64,000 bases of DNA from Rossellomorea vietnamensis (GTDB lineage Bacteria; Bacillota; Bacilli; Bacillales; Bacillaceae_B). The stretch lies in assembly GCF_001305855.1 (NCBI RefSeq), contig NZ_LIXZ01000016.1, positions 1,931 through 65,930 of the forward strand. Direction: 5' to 3'. The position numbers and the translations under genes are program-made. Position 1 is the stretch's first letter. Each line of letters begins with the position of its first letter. Below, piece after piece: positions 7,984 to 15,992 of the stretch. The notes under the pieces are model-generated. The model saw only the letters and a program-made list of their open reading frames with translations, had not been told where the DNA came from and made no database searches.

Positions 7984-9162
7984 TCAGCTTGGTAAATTAT
8001 TCACTTTCTTCTCAAATTTAATCCCGTTCAAAAGTAAACAGGCTCCTAGTAAAACGACCCCGGCTGCTCCCATTAAAGCCACGTTAAAACTATGAGCTAC
8101 CGAAAACATAAATCCAGCAAGACTTGGTCCAATCAATTGCCCTATAGCATAGACAGCAGTTAAGATGCCAATAATCCTGCTGCTTTTAGCGGGATTCATC
8201 TGCTGCCCTAATGTGGATGCCAACGAGGTGATTCCTATAAACGTAGCACCAAAGAGCAAGCCGCTTATAATGACCCCCGTTTGCGTCACCCAAACTACTG
8301 GAATCATAATACCGATTGCCTGCAAACCCATGGCAAGAATTAGAGACTTGATATATCCCCATTTGGTGGCGAGAACAGTCCACAGTGTGCATGACGGAAT
8401 GGCTGCCAATCCAGCCACTAGCCAAACCAACGTAGCATCGCTATGGAAAGAAGGGCTACTTTCGGCAATCGATACAATAAATGTACCTGTAACGATGTAC
8501 CCCAATCCTTCCAGTCCGTACGCAATCGTTAGCCAAGGAAGCCATTTCATAGGAGGTGTCGGAATAACTACGTCTCTTACCTCCTTTTTCTTATCATTCA
8601 GAGTAGTGTCTTTCAGCCATATCCACACGAAGAACATAAGGAAAACGCTTAACGCAGCCAGTCCGATCCACGTGCCTTCCCATTGAAATGAGTCATTAAG
8701 AATCGGGATCAGGATACTGGATAAAAAGATACCAATACCTACCCCGCTGAAAAATAAACCCGACCAAAGGGTTTTGTTTATCGAAGCAAGTTTATCAAGA
8801 ACAATACCGGAGGCTAAAATCATGACAAAGGCACTAGCAAATCCGGATAGAAAGCGAAATATATTCCATAGTATTAGGGAATTTGTTAACCCCATAAATA
8901 TAGTGGTAAAGATACTGAGTATAAGGTGGAACCTTAATAGAAACGTTCTATGTTTCTTTAGAGGAAGTACCGCTGTTAAAACTGCCCCTACTAAGTATCC
9001 AGCATAATTGCTTGATGCGATATATCCGGCAGCAGTAGTAGAGAATGAAAGGTCTTGTTGCATGATTGGCAGAATAGGCGTATAAGCAAATCTCCCAATC
9101 CCTAGGGCGATAATTAAAGAAAACATTCCCCCTAACAACAAGAGTAATGGTGGTTTATTCAA
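7984..9162 (-). CDS. MFS transporter, YbfB/YjiJ family
   Basis: Membrane exporter of 392 residues with about 12 hydrophobic helices and no large loops. The N terminus (LGGMFSLIIALGIGRFAYTP) and the first-helix GRFAYTPILP motif are typical of the YbfB/YjiJ branch. The start ATG is preceded by AGGAGGAAAAAGTTTGA. It is transcribed divergently from the LysR regulator at 9300, which probably controls it. The substrate is unknown. Confidence 0.75.
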   Translation of the reverse strand: MNKPPLLLLLGGMFSLIIALGIGRFAYTPILPIMQQDLSFSTTAAGYIASSNYAGYLVGAVLTAVLPLKKHRTFLLRFHLILSIFTTIFMGLTNSLILWNIFRFLSGFASAFVMILASGIVLDKLASINKTLWSGLFFSGVGIGIFLSSILIPILNDSFQWEGTWIGLAALSVFLMFFVWIWLKDTTLNDKKKEVRDVVIPTPPMKWLPWLTIAYGLEGLGYIVTGTFIVSIAESSPSFHSDATLVWLVAGLAAIPSCTLWTVLATKWGYIKSLILAMGLQAIGIMIPVVWVTQTGVIISGLLFGATFIGITSLASTLGQQMNPAKSSRIIGILTAVYAIGQLIGPSLAGFMFSVAHSFNVALMGAAGVVLLGACLLLNGIKFEKKVNNLPS

Positions 9163-9247
9163 ACTTTTTCCTCCTTTAAAATCTCTTGCATCTGTAATTA
9201 TAACTTCATTTAGCTATCTGGTATAATGCATATAAGTGATACTAGAC

Positions 9248-9262
9248 ATCTGTTTTATAGAT
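9248..9262. promoter_or_regulatory. LysR-type box in the divergent MFS/LysR intergenic region
   Basis: ATCTGTTTTATAGAT is a 15-bp imperfect palindrome with the T-N11-A layout of LysR-family sites. It lies 38 bp upstream of the regulator start. A GGTATAAT box near 9218 faces the regulator. No test of binding is possible from sequence. Confidence 0.45.
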
Positions 9263-9299
9263 ACCAAAAATGACGAAGATATACTAAGGGAGTTTTTTG

Positions 9300-10157
9300 A
9301 TGGATATACAAGCTTTGAAGGTTTTTCAAGTTGTCGCAAAAATGGGAAGCATTTCAGGTGCGGCGCGGGAGCTTAATTATGCACAATCGAACATCACTAC
9401 TAAAATTCAGCAATTGGAAACGCATCTGCAAGCCACTCTCTTTTATCGGCACAACAGAGGCATCACCATAACGCCCAAAGGGAAATTACTGGTAACCTAC
9501 GCTGAAAAAATCTTCCAGTTAATCGATGAAACAAATCGAGTGATGAAAGATGATCAGACGCCAAAAGGTCCGTTAATTATAGGCTCTATGGAAACGACGG
9601 CAGCTGTCCGTTTGCCCGTATTGCTTTCAAAATACAGTCACGATTATCCCAAGGTGGACCTAATGTTAAAAACAGGGCCGACTGACCAGCATCTTTACGA
9701 AGTTCTACATTATGAAGTAGATGGAGCCTTTGTCTCTGGACCTATAAGTCACCCTGATATCGCTCAGAAAACAGTATTTGAAGAAGAGATGGTGCTCATT
9801 ACCGATATGAATCATCCACCCTTATCATCGATCGCAGATATTCAGAATCGAACGTTGCTTGTATTTCGCTCCGGCTGTTCTTATCGGGCAAAGCTTGAAA
9901 ATATGTTGCATCAAGAAGGAGTAGCTCCAAGCAAGATTATGGAATTTGGTACTCTTGATGCGATTATTGGTTGTGTAGCTGCTGGACTTGGAATCAGTAT
10001 GCTTCCATATAGTGTCGTTGCACAGCAGATACAAGATGGCACACTAAGACAGCATCAGATTTCAACTTCATACAGAAAAGTTGAAACACTTTTTATTTAC
10101 CGGAAAGACAAATATCTTTCAACGCCCTTGACCAAATTTTTAGAGCTATTGGAGTAG
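9300..10157 (+). CDS. LysR-family transcriptional regulator
   Basis: Regulator of 285 residues. The N-terminal helix-turn-helix covers roughly residues 2-60 (ALKVFQVVAKMGSISGAARE, TTKIQQLETHLQATLF), followed by the two-lobed LysR effector domain starting near GPLIIGSMETTAAVRLPVLL. ATG at 9300 has AAGGGA 8 nt upstream; the TTG just before it is less well placed. It is divergent from the MFS transporter and most likely regulates it. The stop codon TAG (10155-10157) is also the first three bases of a type B repeat. Confidence 0.8.
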   Translation: MDIQALKVFQVVAKMGSISGAARELNYAQSNITTKIQQLETHLQATLFYRHNRGITITPKGKLLVTYAEKIFQLIDETNRVMKDDQTPKGPLIIGSMETTAAVRLPVLLSKYSHDYPKVDLMLKTGPTDQHLYEVLHYEVDGAFVSGPISHPDIAQKTVFEEEMVLITDMNHPPLSSIADIQNRTLLVFRSGCSYRAKLENMLHQEGVAPSKIMEFGTLDAIIGCVAAGLGISMLPYSVVAQQIQDGTLRQHQISTSYRKVETLFIYRKDKYLSTPLTKFLELLE

Positions 10158-10209
10158 ACTGGGGACGGTTCGCACTCTAACTCGAAAAGTAGAATGCGAA
10201 CCATCTCTA
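10155..10209. repeat. GGGACGGTTC repeat pair, type B arms (TAGA/TCTA)
   Basis: The first arm runs from the LysR stop codon, TAGACTGGGGACGGTTC..ACTCTA (10155-10179). The second arm, 10190-10209, is its inverted partner (TAGAATGCGAACCATCTCTA). A 10-nt spacer separates them. Together they can form one long hairpin, probably a terminator. Confidence 0.75.
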
Positions 10210-10217
10210 GTTTACCG

Positions 10218-10355
10218 CTAGCTCTCTATCATCTTCTTGATTTCTTCTTCTGAAAGGATCGGATTATCTGTCTCCAATGCCTTTAGTAATTGTTTTTCCT
10301 CATCAGGGTCTGTCACTTGGTAACCATCATCGTGACTGACTTCTTCTACTTCCAT
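10218..10355 (-). CDS. Small acidic protein, 45 aa, unknown
   Basis: A 45-residue reading frame with ATG at 10355 and TAG at 10218-10220. The composition is strongly acidic (MEVEEVSHDDGYQ, ending SEEEIKKMIES), with a predicted helical C terminus. Its ATG overlaps the stop of the 30-aa frame upstream (TAATG), as in translationally coupled pairs. I do not recognise a family. It could be an antitoxin-like or adaptor peptide, or the remains of a larger gene. Confidence 0.45.
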   Translation of the reverse strand: MEVEEVSHDDGYQVTDPDEEKQLLKALETDNPILSEEEIKKMIES

Positions 10356-10447
10356 TAATTAATACTTTCGTTAGCAGACTTGGATGTAGGAATGCCCCGA
10401 TTGAATTGCTTGTTTACATCATCTTGATTAAATCTTATAGGTTTCAT
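10355..10447 (-). CDS. Tiny ORF, 30 aa, coupled to the 45-aa ORF
   Basis: The frame starts MKPIRFNQDDVNKQFNRG and ends SANESIN. GAAGGTG lies just upstream of the ATG (spacing about 2 nt, short). Its TAA overlaps the ATG of the next frame. One possibility is that the two frames were once one gene split by a frameshift; another is a genuine bicistron. No family recognised. Confidence 0.35.
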   Translation of the reverse strand: MKPIRFNQDDVNKQFNRGIPTSKSANESIN

Positions 10448-10461
10448 TACACCTTCAACTT

Positions 10462-11024
10462 TTAGTTATTGAATTTAAGGAAAAAGGATTCAAGAACATG
10501 AGGACTGAGAAGCAAGAAGATTTAGTAACAGGTTGGTTGACAAAAGACGGCGAGGTTGAATCTGTTTCTGTCGATGGAGATAAAGACTATTCGCCAGATG
10601 AATGGTACTCAAACGATGTGGAAGTAGTCATTACATTTCACACATTCCCAGAAGAAGAGAAAAGTGATAGCAGATCTGCTGATGAAAAAAGTTCTGCAAA
10701 AAATGATAAGTCAAAGAATGATAAAGAAGACAAATCAAACTCTAAGACAGAAGACAAATCAAACAATGATACATCTGTCGAAAGCGAACAGGAAATATTA
10801 ACTGTGAAAAATAATGAAGATTTTGCGGCTGTCTTGGCAGTGAAGAATGAAGCTGATCCGATTATCAGTGAATTTGCAAAAAATATGAAGGTAGAACCAT
10901 TGAATTTGATGGATATATTGCAAATATGATGCTACACGGGAATTATAAAACAAGATATAATATTTTAATTTTAGCTGGTGATTATGGTGATACAACTTTT
11001 AGTGGACCTAATTTTCAGTCGTGA
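10462..11024 (+). pseudogene. Remnant of a DUF4839-type (PASTA-like) protein
   Basis: The stretch LVTGWLTKDGEVESVSVDG followed by VVITFHTFPEEE, a Lys/Asp/Ser-rich linker and EILTVKNNEDFAAVLAV is the DUF4839 pattern (recalled). Three lesions are visible. The 5' part is missing: homology begins near 10462 with no start and an in-frame stop just upstream. A frameshift sits in the A run at 10878-10883, after which the family reading KYEGRTIEFDGYIANM continues in the next frame. The 3' part stops early at 11024. An uninterrupted frame from 10498 to 10929 survives, but is unlikely to give the native protein. Confidence 0.7.
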
Positions 11025-11028
11025 TCGA

Positions 11029-11634
11029 TTACGGCAGTCTTTTTCCTTTTTCTTCGTACTGTACTCCGGAGGTTTTCATTAAGTAATCTTTAATATACGC
11101 TACATTTTCCTGATGTACCCGATCCCCATCCTTAGGAATATAAAACTTAGTCTGAGACTTCCCATCCCCATCATAAAAAAGAAGATGTTTAGAAGTAGAT
11201 ACTACTTTTAGATTCTGACCAATCCTATGTTGTCGATTTCCGAGTAAGAAGGCATTTTGATCCTGATCAAACACAATCATGTATTCCTCATCGAATGCTT
11301 GCTGGTATTTCTCTTTTAAACGTCGGGCTGATTTCTTCAGAAATGCATTGATTCGGAAGCGGAAATAGAGATACAACAGAAAGTGTACGACAAGGGATAA
11401 ACCGAACGCCAATAGAGCTGGGAACATCACTTGCAATATAAATTCGAACATCACTGGGGAAGATGGACTTGCTGATTCTTGAAATGCATGATTATAGTAC
11501 AAAAATAATACAGTGGAGATCACGAACACGCCTATGTTTCCAAAGAAGTGAACTTTTCTGAAGTAGGGCATGTATTTGAGGAGCTCATAATATCCTTCAT
11601 CAGACAGCTTGAATGTGAATGTTTTCTTTTGCAC
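11029..11634 (-). CDS. YcxB-like membrane protein
   Basis: Protein of 201 residues. Two membrane helices lie near residues 30-50 (FFGNIGVFVISTVLFLYY) and 70-92 (FPALLAFGLSLVVHFLLYLY), followed by a soluble C-terminal domain with the YcxB-like pattern YMIVFDQDQNAFLLGNRQ and FYIPKDGD. The start is GTG at 11634, with GAGAGGAG 8 nt upstream. The function of the family is unknown. It is monocistronic and converges on the DUF4839 remnant. Confidence 0.65.
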   Translation of the reverse strand: MQKKTFTFKLSDEGYYELLKYMPYFRKVHFFGNIGVFVISTVLFLYYNHAFQESASPSSPVMFEFILQVMFPALLAFGLSLVVHFLLYLYFRFRINAFLKKSARRLKEKYQQAFDEEYMIVFDQDQNAFLLGNRQHRIGQNLKVVSTSKHLLFYDGDGKSQTKFYIPKDGDRVHQENVAYIKDYLMKTSGVQYEEKGKRLP

Positions 11635-11731
11635 ATTTGCTTCTCCTCTCTAAGGGTCGTTACTTTAAGTCTAGTTTATATAGATGAAAGTTCAAGTGTT
11701 TTCATGCCATTGAATTCGGCGTATTAAAGTA

Positions 11732-11756
11732 GGCCGGGGGAAAGGTCCCTGGGCTC
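11732..11756. repeat. GGGACGGTTC family unit, type C (GGCC/GGCTC arms)
   Basis: GGCCGGGGGAAAGGTCCCTGGGCTC has the AGGTCCC core of the type C units, with arms that resemble GAGCCA/TGGCTC. It is diverged and single. The rest of 11635-11880 holds no gene. Confidence 0.5.
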
Positions 11757-11826
11757 ACGAATACCTGAGAAAATAGGGGAGGGAATGGGATAGTTTGAAG
11801 TTGTATGGGGTGTTGGTAGGTGAAAT

Positions 11827-11853
11827 GAAGCAGGAGAACCGTCCCTGTGCTTC
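11827..11853. repeat. GGGACGGTTC repeat unit, type A, single
   Basis: GAAGCAGGAGAACCGTCCC..TGCTTC, in the right-arm orientation. The matching left arm is not recognisable. It lies about 80 bp upstream of the AbrB/Doc operon. Confidence 0.8.
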
Positions 11854-11880
11854 TACTGTGCTTTATGCCCCGTGAATATC

Positions 11881-11927
11881 TAACGTTAGTATGTTATAAT
11901 GGTTATAACGTTATAATGAGAGGTGAG
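11881..11927 (+). promoter_or_regulatory. Promoter and palindromic operators of the AbrB/Doc pair
   Basis: TAACGTTA (11881-11888) and the perfect 14-bp palindrome TTATAACGTTATAA (11903-11916) share the AACGTT centre. Their centres are 25 bp apart and they flank a TATAAT box at 11895-11900. The SD GAGAGGTG follows at 11918-11925. This is the layout expected for autorepression by an AbrB/MazE-type antitoxin. Confidence 0.6.
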
Positions 11928-11931
11928 ATAA

Positions 11932-12183
11932 TTGGAACAATATGAACGGAAAGTGACAAAGATAGGCAATAGCTTTGGCATTACGCTTCCAACTGACCTA
12001 CTTAAGCAAGTCGGTTTAGCACAGGGAGATGATGTGCAGGTTGAGGTCGTAGAAGGGAAAATTGTGTTGAGGAAAAAAGAGCAGCTAACACTTCCAGAAG
12101 GCGTCGATGCTGAATTCATGGACATTTTAAATGATGTGATAAAGGAACATGATCAGGCATTTAAAGGGTTAGTGGATAAATAA
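11932..12183 (+). CDS. AbrB/MazE-type antitoxin
   Basis: A protein of 83 residues. The N-terminal swapped-hairpin DNA-binding domain shows KVTKIGNSFGITLPTDLLKQ and DDVQVEVVEGKIVLRK. The acidic C-terminal tail (GVDAEFMDILNDVIKEHDQ) would bind the toxin. The start is TTG at 11932 with GAGAGGTG 6 nt upstream. Its TAA overlaps the ATG of doc (TAATG), a typical toxin-antitoxin arrangement. It probably represses its own promoter through the AACGTT palindromes. Confidence 0.8.
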   Translation: MEQYERKVTKIGNSFGITLPTDLLKQVGLAQGDDVQVEVVEGKIVLRKKEQLTLPEGVDAEFMDILNDVIKEHDQAFKGLVDK

Positions 12184-12581
12184 TGAATCAAATTATTTAT
12201 TTGACAACGAATCAGGTGATTGCGATCAACACGATTCAAATTCGTCTGTATTCGCCAAATGAACCAGTGGGGGTTAAAGATGCGCACCTTCTTGATTCAG
12301 CCATTAACCGTCCAAAACAATCAGCTTTTGGTCGTGATGCTTATCCTGAAATCTATGATAAGGCAGCGGCTCTATTTGAATTCATTGCAAAAAACCATGC
12401 ATTTCATAATGCCAATAAACGAACGGCTCTTGCTTCACTCATCGTTTTCCTGAAGATCAATCATTATAAATGGACGATGGGAATAGAAGAAGAACAAGAT
12501 TTCACTGTGGATGTTGTGAATCATAAATATACGTTTGAAGAGATGACTACCATCATTGAACAACACATACTAAGAGTTTAA
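12183..12581 (+). CDS. Doc-family (Fic fold) toxin
   Basis: Death-on-curing family toxin of 132 residues. The Fic/Doc catalytic motif HAFHNANKR lies at residues 72-80. The Doc of phage P1 phosphorylates EF-Tu, so a translation block is the expected effect. The N-terminal part (LTTNQVIAINTIQIRLYSP) and the DSAINRPKQSAFG region match Doc proteins. It is coupled to the upstream AbrB-type antitoxin. All catalytic positions of the motif look intact. Confidence 0.85.
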   Translation: MNQIIYLTTNQVIAINTIQIRLYSPNEPVGVKDAHLLDSAINRPKQSAFGRDAYPEIYDKAAALFEFIAKNHAFHNANKRTALASLIVFLKINHYKWTMGIEEEQDFTVDVVNHKYTFEEMTTIIEQHILRV

Positions 12582-12617
12582 TGCCATTCTCATGGACTAT
12601 TGAGGATGGTATTTTTG
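12581..12617 (+). terminator. Terminator of the toxin-antitoxin operon
   Basis: ATGCCATTCTC (12581-12591) pairs with GAGGATGGTAT (12602-12612) with two G-U pairs, followed by TTTTTG. The same stem (AATGCCATCCT..) recurs at 46556, at the head of a similar intergenic region. Confidence 0.75.
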
Positions 12618-12621
12618 TTGT

Positions 12622-12648
12622 GAGCGGGGAGGACAGGTCCGTTGGCTC
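12622..12648. repeat. GGGACGGTTC family unit, type C, diverged
   Basis: GAGC..GGACAGGTCC..TGGCTC, with the type C core GGACAGGTCC. It follows the TA terminator directly. Confidence 0.55.
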
Positions 12649-12659
12649 ATAAATAGTTT

Positions 12660-12869
12660 GTGGTAATGGGGAGGGGTTGGGATGGTGTTGACGGACAAAA
12701 TAAGAAGTTTATAAAAGGTGTACTTAACAAGGAGCGCTCTTATATAAATGTCCCAGCACCTGCCGAATCCCCCAAAGTGAAAATAAAGGCACTGGACAAA
12801 TACTGCAAAGAACAAGGTGTTCAGCCAAAAGATTTAACAGACGAAGAAATGAGACAGTTTCTTGTTTAA
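12660..12869 (+). CDS. Small ORF with a conserved-looking C-terminal half, unknown
   Basis: The frame has 69 codons, but the first 25 look like non-coding G-rich sequence and there is no clear SD. From about codon 27 it reads like protein (SYINVPAPAESPKVKIKALD, then YCKEQGVQPKDLTDEEMRQF), with a compact, charged, helical pattern. This could be the 3' part of a lost gene or a short real gene with a start I cannot place. I do not recognise a family. A terminator-like repeat follows at 12880. Confidence 0.3.
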   Translation: MVMGRGWDGVDGQNKKFIKGVLNKERSYINVPAPAESPKVKIKALDKYCKEQGVQPKDLTDEEMRQFLV

Positions 12870-12879
12870 TATCTAAATG

Positions 12880-12921
12880 GGGACGGACCTCACCTTGCGA
12901 AAAGTGAGATACGTCCCTTTT
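12880..12921 (+). terminator. Terminator built from a GGGACGG repeat variant (type D)
   Basis: GGGACGGACCTCAC pairs with GTGAGATACGTCCC over a 10-nt loop, followed by six T. The inner arms are CTCAC/GTGAG and the outer arms GGGACG/CGTCCC. It carries the GGGACGG core of the dispersed repeats with yet another arm pair. Confidence 0.65.
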
Positions 12922-13007
12922 TTAATGTTTTCACCCATTTAGAAAAATGTATTTTACGGATAAGGTAGAGATGAGCTTTACTCCATGTTTGGGAATGGGG
13001 CTTTTTT
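12921..13007 (+). repeat. Intergenic module shared with 46684-46767
   Basis: About 85 bp ending in the hairpin AGCTTTACTCC..GGGAATGGGGCT followed by TTTTTT. It matches 46684-46767 at most positions, including GGATAAGGTAGA and the hairpin. In both places a type A repeat unit follows within about 65 bp. No gene is apparent; a short structured RNA or an extended mobile unit are possibilities. Confidence 0.6.
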
Positions 13008-13030
13008 GTGAGGGGAAATTTTGTTCAAAA

Positions 13031-13059
13031 GGAAGCACGAGAACCGTCCCCATGCTTCC
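13031..13059. repeat. GGGACGGTTC repeat unit, type A, single
   Basis: GGAAGCACGAGAACCGTCC..ATGCTTCC in right-arm orientation, preceded by the usual TTGTTCAAAA spacer. The remaining 13060-13298, up to the esterase gene, holds no feature I can name. Confidence 0.85.
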
Positions 13060-13298
13060 AGTGCTTACACAAAAAAGGGTTATGTCACTTTTTGTGGAAT
13101 ACTAGATAATAGAAAGCCTGGCGGACCTTATCTATTCATATCCGAATCTCAACAAACTTACTTAAAATGTATAACCTTCCTAGTTTTTCCGGGGAACAAA
13201 TAGGGAATAGTGAAAAGAGTGTAATAGACAGAAGAAAGACGGACAAGCTCCGTTTCGTAGAATGCTAGATACTCTATTCATAAAGAGAGGTTATATGT

Positions 13299-14186
13299 AT
13301 GTTCCCCACAATTATCGCAAAATTACTGCGCCTCTATTCTAATCAATCCAAAACCACACCTATGATCCCTCAGCAGAAAGTGAAAATAAAGAAAGATGTG
13401 TTGGTTGAAACATCAGTCGGGCCCACTTCCATTTCCTTCTATTATCCTTTGGCAACAAAACAGAAAAAACTCCCTCTTTATATCAACTTCCATGGCGGCG
13501 CGTTCATTATGAATGATAAGGAGCTGGATGATCCTTATTGCCGCTATCTTGCGAATCAGGCCGAGTGTATTGTGTTGAATGTCGAATACGGCAAAGCACC
13601 CGAGTATCCTTTTCCGAAAGCTATTGAACAGGGCTATGATATCTTTCAATGGGTGAAGGGAAGAGCGGAGGAGTTGGGCATTGAAGCAGAGAAGGTCATG
13701 GTTGGCGGTCAAAGCTCAGGTGGCAATATCGCCGCAGCCCTTTGTCTTTATCTTGAAGAGAAAGGGGAGCGTCAGCCTTTGCTTCAAGTGCTGTCGTGCC
13801 CAATGCTTGATTTTGTCACCCCTCATGCTGAGAAGCCGGAACCAGGCTGGTGGCGTTCCCGCTTTCCGAAAGTAGCCCATTTTATCCATCGGTGTTACGT
13901 CCCGGGGAAGGGTCAAGCGGGGCATCTTCTCGCTTCCCCTGTCCGTGCGGATGTTAGCGGTCGCTTAGCTTCAGCCCTGATTCTCATAGCTGAGTCCGAT
14001 GCATTCAGGCTGGAAGCCGAATGTTACGCGGAGAAATTAAAAGCAGCAGGGGTGAATGTGCAAGAAGAGTTATTCAGGGGCTGTTCCCATGCGTTTACCC
14101 ATCTCGGACCAAAAGAAAGAGCAGAGGAGGCCTGGCAAATGATCGCAGGGAAAATCAAGGCTGTGGCCGAATCCCCTCTCTATTGA
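13299..14186 (+). CDS. Alpha/beta hydrolase, hormone-sensitive-lipase-like esterase
   Basis: Cytoplasmic esterase of 295 residues. The HSL oxyanion motif is HGGAF, the nucleophile elbow is GGQSSGGN, the catalytic Asp lies in IAESDAFR and the His in GCSHAFTH. The triad looks complete. It lies 200 bp upstream of the carotenoid genes on the same strand. A role in carotenoid ester turnover is possible but rests only on position, and a separate promoter may lie between them. Confidence 0.75.
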   Translation: MFPTIIAKLLRLYSNQSKTTPMIPQQKVKIKKDVLVETSVGPTSISFYYPLATKQKKLPLYINFHGGAFIMNDKELDDPYCRYLANQAECIVLNVEYGKAPEYPFPKAIEQGYDIFQWVKGRAEELGIEAEKVMVGGQSSGGNIAAALCLYLEEKGERQPLLQVLSCPMLDFVTPHAEKPEPGWWRSRFPKVAHFIHRCYVPGKGQAGHLLASPVRADVSGRLASALILIAESDAFRLEAECYAEKLKAAGVNVQEELFRGCSHAFTHLGPKERAEEAWQMIAGKIKAVAESPLY

Positions 14187-14207
14187 ACCTTGATCAGCAC
14201 ATCCAAC

Positions 14208-14234
14208 GTTTCCCTTTAGAGGGCACGAGGGTAT
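14208..14234 (+). promoter_or_regulatory. Candidate SigB-like promoter before crtP
   Basis: GTTTCC (14208-14213) and GGGTAT (14229-14234) are separated by 15 nt. SigB promoters have GTTTAA-N12-15-GGGTAT, and the S. aureus crt operon is SigB-dependent. The -35 match is partial, so this is tentative. The stretch 14187-14386 holds no gene. Confidence 0.3.
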
Positions 14235-14386
14235 AAGATAAGGGCAAAGGGTACAGACTTGATTCATGGAAAAAGTCTGGCCCGACCATAGTTCAAAGAC
14301 CCAGAGAAGGACAGGCGGATGTTGAAAGTGTTTTGGAAAAACATACATTCTCGAACATGATTTCGGAACAGGAGGAACGGTAACCA

Positions 14387-15880
14387 TTGAAAAATAAAAC
14401 GGTACTTATCATTGGAGGCGGGCTCGGCGGGGTGTCGGCTGCCATTTCACTTGCACAGGCGGGGTACGATGTATCCTTATATGAAAAAAACAATCACATT
14501 GGAGGAAAGTTGAACCGGCTGGATCAAGATGGCTTTGGTTTTGATCTTGGCCCGTCCATTTTAACGATGCCGCAGATTTTCGAGAAATTGTTTGCGGCCA
14601 GCGGCAAGTCCATGAAGGATTATGTCCCGATTGAGAAGCTGGATCATCAATGGCGATCCTTTTTCCCTGATGGAAATGTCATAGACTTATATGAAGATGT
14701 GAACGACATGCGAGAGAAGAATGCTACTCTCAGTGAAAAGGACATTCGTGAATATCAGAAGTTGCTGGATTATTCGAAAACCCTCTATGATATGACGGAT
14801 AAAACGTTATTCAATGGCGTTGATTCGACGAGAGGGATGATGAAGCATACGGGGCTGTTCTCGGCCTTGAAGAACTTTGACCTGTTATCGACGGTACATA
14901 GATCCCTCGATAAGCGGATCAGCAATGAGCAGTTCCGCGATATGCTCTCCTACTTTATCAAGTACGTCGGTTCGTCCCCTTACGATGCGCCGGCCGTGAT
15001 GAATATGATGATCTACATGCAGCATGAACAGGGTGTATGGTATGTGCCCGGCGGTTTGCACAAGCTCGCCGACGGTCTCGTGAAGCTTGCTGAAGAAGTA
15101 GGGGTTACCTTCCACCTTGGAAAGCCGATCGTCAAACTTGAAAAGAAGGATGGCGAAATCACTGGAGCCGTGTTGGAAGACGGGACACGCCTCACGGCAG
15201 ATTACTTTGTTTCCAATATGGAAGTCATACCGGTTTACGAGCGATTGCTGGAAGAAGACAGCCATTATATAAAGAAATTAAAAAAGAAATTCGAACCGGC
15301 GAGTTCCGGTCTCGTCATGCATCTTGGCGTGAAGAAGAGCTATCCGCAGCTACGCCATCATAATTTCTTTTTTGCAGAAAATATGAAAGAGCAGATGCAA
15401 TCGATTTTCCATCGTCGTGAACTGCCTGAGGATCCGGTCATTTATCTCGTGAACGTCAATAAGACCGATCCGACCCAGGCCCCTGAAGGACATGAAAATA
15501 TCAAAGTACTGCCCCATATTCCGTTTATCCGGGATGAAAATCCGTATACTCAAGCCGACTATGAACAATTCGCTGAGCGGGTCCTGATCAAATTGGAGAA
15601 GATGGGTCTCGATGGCTTGCGTGACAACATTGTCACTCGTGATATGTGGACACCGGAAGATATCAGGCGCACGTATGGCTCCGACCGCGGGGCGATTTAT
15701 GGGACGGTGTCAGATAAGAAGAAGAATAAAGGATTCAAGCATCCGAAGCAGAGTGAGCGCTATGACAACCTCTACTTTGTCGGAGGGACAGTGAACCCCG
15801 GCGGCGGAATGCCGATGGTGACCTTAAGCGGCCAGCTTGTAGGCGAGCAAATTGTGGAGAGGGATTCATCCCCTGCCTGA
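14387..15880 (+). CDS. crtP: 4,4'-Diaponeurosporene oxygenase
   Basis: FAD-dependent carotenoid oxidase that converts the terminal methyl group of diaponeurosporene to an aldehyde/carboxyl group. The N-terminal Rossmann motif is LIIGGGLGGVSAAISLAQAG, the family stretch FGFDLGPSILTMPQIFEKLF follows, and the C-terminal FAD motif is YFVGGTVNPGGGMPMVTLSG. It resembles S. aureus CrtP much more than CrtN (recalled comparison). The start is TTG at 14387, 11 nt after GGAGG at 14371-14375. It is the first gene of the cluster crtP-crtO-crtN-crtQ. Confidence 0.85.
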   Translation: MKNKTVLIIGGGLGGVSAAISLAQAGYDVSLYEKNNHIGGKLNRLDQDGFGFDLGPSILTMPQIFEKLFAASGKSMKDYVPIEKLDHQWRSFFPDGNVIDLYEDVNDMREKNATLSEKDIREYQKLLDYSKTLYDMTDKTLFNGVDSTRGMMKHTGLFSALKNFDLLSTVHRSLDKRISNEQFRDMLSYFIKYVGSSPYDAPAVMNMMIYMQHEQGVWYVPGGLHKLADGLVKLAEEVGVTFHLGKPIVKLEKKDGEITGAVLEDGTRLTADYFVSNMEVIPVYERLLEEDSHYIKKLKKKFEPASSGLVMHLGVKKSYPQLRHHNFFFAENMKEQMQSIFHRRELPEDPVIYLVNVNKTDPTQAPEGHENIKVLPHIPFIRDENPYTQADYEQFAERVLIKLEKMGLDGLRDNIVTRDMWTPEDIRRTYGSDRGAIYGTVSDKKKNKGFKHPKQSERYDNLYFVGGTVNPGGGMPMVTLSGQLVGEQIVERDSSPA

Positions 15881-15889
15881 AGATGATCG

Positions 15890-15919
15890 AGCCTTTCCGG
15901 TGGCATGACCGGGAAGGCT
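15890..15919 (+). other. Intercistronic stem-loop crtP/crtO
   Basis: AGCCTTTCCGGT pairs with ACCGGGAAGGCT (12 bp, one G-U) around GGCATG. There is no T tract, so mRNA processing or stabilisation is more likely than termination. The SD of crtO is about 55 nt further on. Confidence 0.5.
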
Positions 15920-15992
15920 GGGTGTCTCGCTTTGCGTATCACTACCATTCTATCAGCAACACCATTGTACCTTTTAAAAAAGGGGTTTTATC

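Noticed and set aside
10498-10929. 143-codon frame as an intact gene
   Set aside because: Family homology extends upstream of its ATG and continues in another frame after the A run, so it is a fragment of a pseudogene.
13021-13203. 60-codon frame starting KRKHENRPHAS
   Set aside because: Its start is a translation of a type A repeat; no SD and no protein-like continuation.
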